Assembly (NCBI GenBank): GCA_029250385.1
Contig: JAQXFJ010000140.1
Location: forward strand, 1-5,298
Direction of reading: 5' to 3'
From: Candidatus Poseidoniaceae archaeon
GTDB taxonomy: Archaea; Thermoplasmatota; Poseidoniia; Poseidoniales; Poseidoniaceae
Length of the DNA: 5,298 nt
Shown here: piece by piece, positions 1 to 5,298 of the stretch
Layout: each line of letters starts with the position of its first letter
Numbering within the stretch: position 1 is the stretch's first letter
The notes under the pieces: model-generated
Told to the model about the DNA's origin: nothing
Databases searched by the model: none
What the model saw: only the letters and a program-made list of their open reading frames with translations
Program-made: the position numbers and the translations under genes

Positions 1-204
1 AGCAGCATCGGCAGCGGCCGCTCCAGCATTAGCTCCATCGCAAATGATAGTCAAGATGATGATGGTGAGGGTGTACCGGATGTTCTTGAGGGTAAATCTA
101 CCAAGGATAGTAGCTTTGACCTAATGACTTTGATTTTGTTAGTGTTATGTGCAGTAGCCGTTGTGCTGTTCTTAGGCCGAATGAAGAAAGGTATGAATCA
201 GTGA
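1..204 (+). CDS. C-terminal end of a membrane-anchored surface protein (5' partial)
   Basis: The reading frame is open from base 1 to the TGA at 202-204 and gives 67 residues. They begin with a Ser/Gly-rich stretch, followed by an acidic linker (DSQDDDGEGVPD), then a single hydrophobic segment at about residues 39-58 (FDLMTLILLVLCAVAVVLFL), and end in a short basic tail (GRMKKGMNQ). This is the layout of a C-terminal stop-transfer anchor: an extracellular domain, a flexible low-complexity linker, one membrane helix and positive charges on the cytosolic side. The functional domain lies upstream of the window, so no function can be given. Another frame reads an Ala/Pro-rich stretch over the first 40 bases but meets a stop near 112, so frame 1 is preferred. 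The next gene starts 5 bases after the stop, which suggests co-transcription. Confidence 0.75.
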   Translation, partial: SSIGSGRSSISSIANDSQDDDGEGVPDVLEGKSTKDSSFDLMTLILLVLCAVAVVLFLGRMKKGMNQ

Positions 205-209
205 TTTAG

Positions 210-752
210 ATGACAACAATCGATCTTCCATCATCAGATACATTCGCTATTTTTGTGATTGGAGTACTTGCTGCAATTGTATTATGGGATGCCTTTTGGT
301 TAACCAAACAAACCCGCGACATACCAAAATTAGGCGAATTACCGAATGGCGGCTTTGCTTGGGCCAGTGAAGGTCCCCAAGAAGTAATTCGTCAATGGGG
401 TAATCTGTTTTCCATGGCCGCGATGATGAGTTTACCTTGGCCGCTGATATCCATATCAAACACCCCGATTATTTATGGCATAATTTGGGATATACTGTTA
501 TCCTTGCACATCATTTATTTGCTAATTCCAAAACGTTATGCAGTTACATCTACTCATTTATTCGCTGATGGTCAAAGATATGAATGGAAAAAATTACGGT
601 TATCTAAGCGACAACCGAAGCGCCGGATTATGCTACTTCGTAAAGGGTGGGGGATTTTTGGCCCACTTCCAGTTGGCGGCAAGTATCACGATTTAGCCCA
701 AGCCAAGCAGTTTATGGCGACGGTTTATGAAAAAAGTCTAGAACAAGAATGA
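210..752 (+). CDS. uncharacterised membrane protein with basic C-terminal domain
   Basis: This encodes 180 residues that I cannot assign to a named family. One hydrophobic helix lies near the N-terminus (about residues 11-30). After a polar, partly amphipathic stretch (31-64) come two more hydrophobic segments at about 65-82 and 86-106, split by a short polar turn (ISNT). The remaining 70 residues are soluble and strongly basic (WKKLRLSKRQPKRR), with a pattern of short strands and a final amphipathic helix (about 161-176). The run YAVTSTHLFADGQRYEWKKL loosely recalls small PH-like domains that follow transmembrane helices in prokaryotic membrane proteins ('y-v-t..gl....eW..i'), but this is a resemblance only. 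The basic residues after the last helix suggest a cytosolic C-terminus. The ATG is 5 bases after the previous stop, and no clear Shine-Dalgarno site precedes it. The role is unknown, and the gene may be part of an operon with its neighbours. Confidence 0.8.
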   Translation: MTTIDLPSSDTFAIFVIGVLAAIVLWDAFWLTKQTRDIPKLGELPNGGFAWASEGPQEVIRQWGNLFSMAAMMSLPWPLISISNTPIIYGIIWDILLSLHIIYLLIPKRYAVTSTHLFADGQRYEWKKLRLSKRQPKRRIMLLRKGWGIFGPLPVGGKYHDLAQAKQFMATVYEKSLEQE

Positions 753-761
753 CCGTTATGA

Positions 762-782
762 CCAATAGGCGAATTCTATTGG
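762..782. repeat. perfect 7-bp inverted repeat before the PPC gene
   Basis: CCAATAG at 762-768 and CTATTGG at 776-782 are exact reverse complements around a 7-base centre (GCGAATT). The right arm ends 7 bases before the ATG at 790, so the structure occupies the place of a ribosome binding site. It could be an operator for a dimeric regulator, an RNA hairpin that hides the start of the PPC gene, or the tail of the preceding transcript. No T-run follows it, so it does not look like an intrinsic terminator. A chance 7-bp palindrome is possible. Confidence 0.5.
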
Positions 783-789
783 GAAAATC

Positions 790-1218
790 ATGGAATGGAC
801 TAGAAGCGATGAAGACTTGTTGGTAAGGATTGATCCGGGGGAGGAAATACACGCCTCTTTGCAGAAGCTGGCACAGGAGATTGGCTTCAATGCCGCAGCA
901 ATTACCAGTGGTATTGGACGGACACGCGATAATATCTATGGTTACATGAACAATGAAGGCATCTACATCAAAAGAGAACTTGACAATCCTTCAGAATTAG
1001 TCAGTCTATCGGGTAATATCGCTCGAACACAAGATGGAAAACCCTTCACTCATATTCACTGTTGCTGGTCAGACGATGGCAATACAGTTCACGCAGGGCA
1101 CATGTTTTCCTCAACTATTGCAGTAGTTGCTGAAATACACTTAAGGATAATGTCAAAGGCTGTAATGACTCGTTGTCCATTGGCAGATGTACAACTGCTT
1201 GGGTTACAATTTTCGTGA
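790..1218 (+). CDS. PPC (DUF296) domain protein
   Basis: This encodes 142 residues, the usual length for a stand-alone archaeal or bacterial PPC (plant and prokaryote conserved, DUF296) protein. Visible hallmarks are the N-terminal 'R(I)DPGEEIHASLQKLAQE' strand-helix, the AAITSGIGRTRDNIYGY segment (residues 36-52), the LSGNIART strand (73-80), and the paired histidines THIH (H88, H90) followed by HAGHM (101-105). The last corresponds to the family's GGHL, with Ala replacing the first Gly. In known structures the domain is a compact trimer, and the conserved histidines cluster in a putative metal or ligand site. In plants the domain is joined to AT-hook DNA-binding motifs. Here there is no AT-hook or other extension, so direct DNA binding is not supported. 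The biochemical role of stand-alone prokaryotic members is not settled. The ATG at 790 is the only suitable start, because the ATGs at 749 and 758 are out of frame. The gene is 37 bases after the membrane protein and 25 bases before the ligase, so it may share a transcript with both. Confidence 0.88.
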   Translation: MEWTRSDEDLLVRIDPGEEIHASLQKLAQEIGFNAAAITSGIGRTRDNIYGYMNNEGIYIKRELDNPSELVSLSGNIARTQDGKPFTHIHCCWSDDGNTVHAGHMFSSTIAVVAEIHLRIMSKAVMTRCPLADVQLLGLQFS

Positions 1219-1236
1219 TATTCAAAGCCTATGACT

Positions 1237-1242
1237 AAGGTG
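1237..1242 (+). promoter_or_regulatory. Shine-Dalgarno-like site that favours the second ATG of ligA
   Basis: AAGGTG matches part of the consensus AGGAGGTGAT. It lies 1 base before the ATG at 1244 but 7 bases before the in-frame ATG at 1250. The usual spacing therefore points to 1250 as the true start, which would remove two residues and give a protein beginning MADEQRIEEL. The other genes in the window show no comparably good site. Confidence 0.45.
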
Positions 1243-1243
1243 C

Positions 1244-3385
1244 ATGACCATGGCCGACGAGCAGAGAATCGAGGAACTCTCTGCGGCAGTTCGCTATCAT
1301 CGAGAATTGTACTATAATCATTCAGTTCCAGAGATTTCAGACGCTGATTTTGATAAGTTATGGGACGAACTGAAATCACTAGACCCTAACAATTCTGTGT
1401 TGCATGAAGTTGGACCAGAACCACTGCCGGGCACTGAAAAGGTAGAACACATGTTTCCAATGCGGTCTCTAGATAAGGGTACTACAGATGAAGACATAAC
1501 TCACTTTGTAACACAATCAACATTTGGCGGCAAGCAATACCTCGCTCAACCTAAATTAGATGGTTCAGCGCTGTCGTTAGAGTATGTTGCCGGTAACCTG
1601 CACCGTGCAGCAACAAGAGGGAGCGGAGAAAGAGGCGAAGATGTCACACTAAACGCTAAGTTAGTTGCCAACATTCCGCTACGACTTAACGTTGCTGCGG
1701 ATTGTCACGTACGAGGTGAAGTAGTCATGCCGTTAGCAATATTTGACAAGAAATATCGTGATGTTTCACCAAATCCTCGTAATCTTTGCTCGGGCGCTCT
1801 GCGTCAAAAACACGGCGATGGCAAGGCAGATGCTGCTGATTTGGTATTTTGCGCTTATGATGTCAAGTTCGTCAATGAGGCACCCACTGCAAAGCACGAT
1901 AGCGAATTGTTAGCTTGGTTGCAGAAAGCCGGGATAGAGCCAGCACCTTGGACTGTTTTTGAATCCGACTCGCCACAATTTGGAATGATCGAACACACAA
2001 AAGAATGGTCTGCCAAACGTGGTGATTTTGAGTTTGAAATAGACGGCATTGTCTTCAAACTCGATGATTTACAGCAACGCAACAACCTCGGTATGACTGC
2101 CCATCATCCACGTTGGGCACTAGCATGGAAATTTCCACCAGAAGAAGCAACCTCCGTATTACTTAGCGTTGATTGGCAAACTGGCAGAACTGGTAATGTG
2201 ACTCCAGTGGCTAGAATTGCCCCACAGAGTGTTGGCGGAGTGACCGTTGAAAACACAACTCTGCACAACCCAGGTGAAGTCGCAAGGCTTGGAGTGAAAA
2301 TAGGTGATAAGATTCTTATCGTTCGACGTGGGGACGTAATCCCTAAAATTGAACACAGCCTTGGCAGAGCCAAACAAGAAGACCTAGCAGGCCGTCACCA
2401 TGCTGACGGTACGCTATTTGCCCATGAACTTCCCGAGGAGTGCGAGATAACTATCCCGCAAATTTGCCCCTCCTGCGATTCTAGTCTAGTTGTTGAAGGA
2501 GCCTTTCTAAAATGTTACAATATGTTGTGTGAGGCACGAACTAGCCGGTCAATCCTCTATTGGTGTAGAGCTTTAGAGATGGATGGTATTGGTGAGAAAT
2601 TGGTTGAACAATTACTCGATGCAAATCTGATTTCATCTATTTCAGGGCTCTATGGATTAACCAGTTTAGATTTGACTAGTCTTGAGCGGATGGGGCAGAA
2701 GTCTGCACAGAATGTGTTGTCTGAATTAACTCGAACCAAACAAATGACTCTAGGTAAATTCATCCATGCACTTGGCCTATCTGGTATCGGGCCAGAACTG
2801 GCATCCCTATTTGCCAGTCATGTCAAGACGCTTGAGGGAATGTTTGACTGGTTAAGAGGAGCTCATGCAGAATTGGGTGACGAGGCTTATGGCCCAGAAC
2901 TTGATGAAGGCGGCAAACCACACAAATCGAATTTTGCCATTCGAGGCCTTTGTGAGCATGATGGAATTGGCGAAAAAGTTGCCATTCAAGTACGGGACGG
3001 TTTAGAATTGAGACGAGATTTAATTCTTGAATTATCGAGTTACTTGATTTTAGACGAGGAACCAGTCTCTGTGTCTAATGGTAACTTTGATGGCATGACA
3101 TTCTGTATTACTGGTACGTTAACTCAATCACGCAAGGTTATCCAATTAATGGTAAAAGCAGCGGGCGGCAAGGTTGTTGGCTCGATTTCTACCAAACTTG
3201 ATGTTTTGATTGCCGGTGAAAATGCGGGGACTAAATTAACTAAAGCTGTTAATTTGGGTATCGCTGTTTGGGATGAAGCTTCGTTGAATCAAGCGCTCAA
3301 TGGTTCTGAACCATCAAGTGAATCAAATGATTCGATAAAAATCTCTCAAAAAACACAAGCGCAAAAGTCTCTACTCGACTTTTAA
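1244..3385 (+). CDS. ligA: NAD+-dependent DNA ligase LigA
   Basis: This enzyme seals nicks in DNA using NAD+ through a ligase-AMP intermediate, in replication and repair. All family domains are present in order over 713 residues (711 from the ATG at 1250, which has better ribosome-site spacing), slightly longer than the usual 660-680. Domain Ia (1-70) has YYNHSVPEISDADFDKL. The nucleotidyltransferase domain has catalytic Lys104 in KLDG, RGE at 157-159, NPRN with R179 and R187, EIDGIVFK with D267 and K272, and WKFPP with K296. The OB fold (308-390) has GRTGNVTPVA, TTLHNPGEV and GDVIPKI. A Cys4 zinc finger uses C408, C411, C424 and C429. Helix-hairpin-helix motifs span 440-600, and a BRCT domain spans about 613-686 (DGMTFCITGTL, W676). 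Oddities: the adenine-pocket Glu two residues before the catalytic Lys is Gln102; RGDG reads RGSG (S127); the family Tyr of domain Ia is Phe36; an extra segment of about 30 residues lies at 537-567; and a polar tail ends in QKSLLDF. The catalytic residues are intact, so an active enzyme is expected. Confidence 0.97.
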   Translation: MTMADEQRIEELSAAVRYHRELYYNHSVPEISDADFDKLWDELKSLDPNNSVLHEVGPEPLPGTEKVEHMFPMRSLDKGTTDEDITHFVTQSTFGGKQYLAQPKLDGSALSLEYVAGNLHRAATRGSGERGEDVTLNAKLVANIPLRLNVAADCHVRGEVVMPLAIFDKKYRDVSPNPRNLCSGALRQKHGDGKADAADLVFCAYDVKFVNEAPTAKHDSELLAWLQKAGIEPAPWTVFESDSPQFGMIEHTKEWSAKRGDFEFEIDGIVFKLDDLQQRNNLGMTAHHPRWALAWKFPPEEATSVLLSVDWQTGRTGNVTPVARIAPQSVGGVTVENTTLHNPGEVARLGVKIGDKILIVRRGDVIPKIEHSLGRAKQEDLAGRHHADGTLFAHELPEECEITIPQICPSCDSSLVVEGAFLKCYNMLCEARTSRSILYWCRALEMDGIGEKLVEQLLDANLISSISGLYGLTSLDLTSLERMGQKSAQNVLSELTRTKQMTLGKFIHALGLSGIGPELASLFASHVKTLEGMFDWLRGAHAELGDEAYGPELDEGGKPHKSNFAIRGLCEHDGIGEKVAIQVRDGLELRRDLILELSSYLILDEEPVSVSNGNFDGMTFCITGTLTQSRKVIQLMVKAAGGKVVGSISTKLDVLIAGENAGTKLTKAVNLGIAVWDEASLNQALNGSEPSSESNDSIKISQKTQAQKSLLDF
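3362..3382 (+). other. candidate PCNA-interacting (PIP) box at the ligase C-terminus
   Basis: The last seven residues of the ligase, Q707-K-S-L710-L-D-F713, fit the core QxxLxxF of the PIP box that binds the archaeal and eukaryotic sliding clamp. They follow a Ser/Lys/Gln-rich tail (688-706) with no predicted fold, as is usual for clamp-binding peptides at protein ends. The second aromatic of the full motif is missing because the protein stops at F713. In a bacterium the same peptide could instead be weighed as a beta-clamp motif, although it fits that consensus less well. This is a motif match by eye; binding is inferred. Confidence 0.45.
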
Positions 3386-3445
3386 TGGCTATTTGTTTAT
3401 GCATCCATCAGTAAATGTTCAATAGTGCAACGAAATAGTCGCCTT

Positions 3446-5298
3446 ATGGGTCAGCGTAGGGTAATTGTAGCCATTATGATGGTATCAATTCTATTACTGG
3501 TCCCAGCAATCCAAGGTTATGAGGGAGGAGTTTACAACCAAGCATCGGGTTGTAATTGTCATTCGCAATCTGGAACTAGCCCTGCTAGTGTATCGATTTC
3601 CGGCTTACCGACCTCTTATGATGTAAACAAATTGTATCAAGTCACAGTTTCGGTTAGTGGAGGCGTCTCCGGTTCTAGTGGCGGATTTTCATTAGAAGTT
3701 GATAAGGGCACTCTAAGCACTGGATTTGGATTGATGTTAGTCAATATAAATAGCCAAGGCAATAGTGCAACTCATAGTATTACAGGCAGCAGTTACCGTT
3801 CTTGGAGTTTTGAATGGACTTCACCCGCAGCAGGTGCGGGTACTGTTAATTTTGAGGTGGCGGGAATGACCACTAACGGTAATAGTCAAAATAGTGGTGA
3901 TCGTTGGGTTACTGATGTAGTTCCAGTCCCTGAAAATATACCAGTCAATAACCCTCCATCTGCGTCAAACGTCATGCTATCTCCAACTGATGCAAAAACT
4001 GCAGAGTCTCTAACACTTAGTTACACATATAGCGATCCTGACAATGACCCACAATCTGGTACTGAAATAACTTGGTATCGTGATTCTCAAGCATTACCTT
4101 CAGGGACAATCACGGGTTTGACTATACCGCCAAGTCAAACAACAAAAGGTCAAGATTGGTATGCCACAGTTCGTCCTAGCGACGGGGTTGACTACGGGGC
4201 CTTACAAACCAGTAATACTGTCACAATTGAAAATACTCCACCCTCTTTGGCCACTCCAGAAATAACCCCATCTTCGCCAGATGAATCTGAAGACTTGGAA
4301 GTCTCGTACAGCGTATCGGATGATGATCAAGATAGTTTGACTATTGAGATTCACTGGTATCTAGATGGAGTACTTGTTACAGAGTTCAACAATGATACAA
4401 CTGTGCCATCAATTGCCACGCGTGAAGGTGATGAATGGCGAGTAGAAGTCACAGCATCTGATGGAGAAGATATTGAATCTAGGTCTTCACAAATCATAAC
4501 CATTGGTCAAGTAATACAGCCTAACAATCCTCCAGAAGTAACCTCTCCAACGATTTCCCCCTCTCTACCAACAACGTTGAATGATTTGTTTTTGACATAT
4601 AATACACAAGATTTAGATGGCGACCAAATCATTGCTACGGAAATAGAATGGCGCATGGACAATACTTTGACTGTTGAATCATCTACAATAGTCCAGTCCT
4701 CAGCAACTCAAAGAGGCCAGATTTGGTCTGCTAAAATTAGAGTTAGCGATGGAATTGATTGGTCAGCTTGGTCTTCAGTTGATGTTACAGTAATGAACTC
4801 AGCACCGGTCATAAGTGACCTCCTATTAGCTCCTACTAATTCATACACCAATGATTCACTAAGTTTCACTTATGCTTACAGCGACTTTGATGATGATGCA
4901 ATGGCACTTCCAACAATTATTTGGTATAAGGAAAGTGTCGAGCAAACGGAATTGTCAAATCAAAATACTATACCCTCATCACTTACCAACAAAGGCGAAA
5001 ATTGGACCGTATTAGTCTACGGAAATGATGGTACAGATCTCAGTATTGACCCATTACAATCATCAGTATTAATTCAAAACTCTAATCCATCAGTGATAAT
5101 TGAAGAGATGCCCCTGAATATCTCTTTTGTTGATAATCAAGCATTGGGCCTAACCATCCTTCCACAATTTACCGATGCAGACAATGATCAGATAAATTTC
5201 CAAATTTCCTGGCTAAGGAACGGCTTTAGAGAAGGGTCATTGGACAACTTAACATTTGTTGCTGCGCAGTATTTTGGTGCTGGACAATCATGGACATG
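3446..5298 (+). CDS. secreted Reeler-like / tandem Ig-like repeat surface protein (3' partial)
   Basis: The frame is open from the ATG at 3446 to the window edge (617 complete codons), and the end is missing. A signal peptide is visible: basic start MGQRR, hydrophobic core (about 6-20), and probable cleavage near 21-24 (PAIQG). The mature protein begins with a domain of about 130 residues that has SGCNCHS (C36, C38, H39), strands around YQVTVSVSGG and GGFSLEV, RSWSFEWTSPAAGAGTVNFEVAG (W120 near its start), and NGNSQNSGDRW (to 154). This matches Reeler-like 'choice-of-anchor V' domains. Five repeats of 91-97 residues follow, starting at about 168, 263, 360, 451 and 545 (the last cut off). Each opens with N-x-P/A-P or similar and contains an acidic SDxDxD turn, then a W-Y/R-x-D type strand (W210, W304, W402, W493, W589). 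In the first four, a KGxxW strand (W238, W331, W427, W520) and a DG turn follow. These are Ig-like/cadherin-like beta-sandwiches, probably calcium-binding through the Asp-rich turns. An extracellular adhesive or structural role is inferred. A GTG at 3425 is an alternative start. Confidence 0.85.
   Translation, partial: MGQRRVIVAIMMVSILLLVPAIQGYEGGVYNQASGCNCHSQSGTSPASVSISGLPTSYDVNKLYQVTVSVSGGVSGSSGGFSLEVDKGTLSTGFGLMLVNINSQGNSATHSITGSSYRSWSFEWTSPAAGAGTVNFEVAGMTTNGNSQNSGDRWVTDVVPVPENIPVNNPPSASNVMLSPTDAKTAESLTLSYTYSDPDNDPQSGTEITWYRDSQALPSGTITGLTIPPSQTTKGQDWYATVRPSDGVDYGALQTSNTVTIENTPPSLATPEITPSSPDESEDLEVSYSVSDDDQDSLTIEIHWYLDGVLVTEFNNDTTVPSIATREGDEWRVEVTASDGEDIESRSSQIITIGQVIQPNNPPEVTSPTISPSLPTTLNDLFLTYNTQDLDGDQIIATEIEWRMDNTLTVESSTIVQSSATQRGQIWSAKIRVSDGIDWSAWSSVDVTVMNSAPVISDLLLAPTNSYTNDSLSFTYAYSDFDDDAMALPTIIWYKESVEQTELSNQNTIPSSLTNKGENWTVLVYGNDGTDLSIDPLQSSVLIQNSNPSVIIEEMPLNISFVDNQALGLTILPQFTDADNDQINFQISWLRNGFREGSLDNLTFVAAQYFGAGQSWT

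Noticed and set aside
1..40. Ala/Pro-rich reading in frame 2 at the left edge, suggesting a frameshift in the first gene.
   Set aside because: Frame 1 is open throughout and gives a coherent linker, membrane anchor and basic tail, so no frameshift is needed.
1089..1379. Minus-strand open frame across the end of the PPC gene and the start of ligA.
   Set aside because: It overlaps two well-supported genes and its product has no recognisable domain; it is a shadow frame. The same applies to the minus-strand frames at 247-459, 1855-2085, 2104-2373 and 2159-2377.
3379..3420. T-rich stretches after ligA (CTTTTAATGG, TTTGTTTATG) as an archaeal terminator or a TATA box for the secreted protein gene.
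   Set aside because: None is close to a strong consensus, and the spacing to a start site cannot be fixed from sequence alone.
3383..3445. The frame between the ligase stop and the next ATG is open and in the same phase as the ligase, so stop-codon readthrough could fuse the ligase to the secreted protein.
   Set aside because: Only 20 codons need to be free of stops, which is easily chance. The second protein starts with a clear signal peptide, and there is no readthrough signal around the TAA.
3551..3562. CNCH as a c-type haem attachment site.
   Set aside because: Haem c attachment normally needs CxxCH, with two residues between the cysteines; here there is one.
1..5298. A defence island, CRISPR array, mobile element or new multi-gene system.
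   Set aside because: I found no direct repeat array, transposase, integrase, nuclease cassette or toxin-antitoxin pair; the genes are housekeeping and envelope types.

Overview
The window suggests a planktonic marine archaeon of the Poseidoniales (Marine Group II Euryarchaeota) type. This is inferred from gene style only: a secreted protein with a Reeler-like N-terminus and tandem Ig-like repeats of the NxPP / xxWY / KGxxW / SDG kind, a C-terminally anchored surface protein, a stand-alone PPC (DUF296) protein, moderately AT-rich DNA and weak or absent Shine-Dalgarno sites. There is no rRNA or other phylogenetic marker, so a marine bacterium is not excluded.

All five genes lie on the + strand and are closely packed (gaps of 5, 37, 25 and 60 bases). 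Positions 1-204 hold the last 67 codons of a membrane-anchored protein. Positions 210-752 encode a 180-residue membrane protein with a basic cytosolic-looking tail, which I cannot name. Positions 790-1218 encode a PPC/DUF296 protein. Positions 1244-3385 encode a full-length NAD+-dependent DNA ligase (LigA). From 3446 to the right edge runs the first 617 codons of a secreted repeat protein whose end lies outside the window.

The first four genes could be co-transcribed, since their gaps are short and no clear terminator separates them. Their products do not form an obvious pathway: a ligase for DNA replication and repair sits between envelope proteins. A perfect 7-bp inverted repeat (762-782) lies just before the PPC start codon and is the clearest non-coding structure.

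The most interesting point is the ligase. Its architecture is the bacterial one (Ia, nucleotidyltransferase, OB, Cys4 zinc finger, HhH, BRCT), but it carries unusual nucleotide-pocket residues, an extra segment within the HhH region and a flexible C-terminal tail. The tail ends in QKSLLDF, which resembles a PCNA-interacting (PIP) box. If the host is archaeal, this looks like a bacterial-type ligase fitted to an archaeal sliding clamp. I see no CRISPR array, tRNA, rRNA, insertion sequence or defence system.
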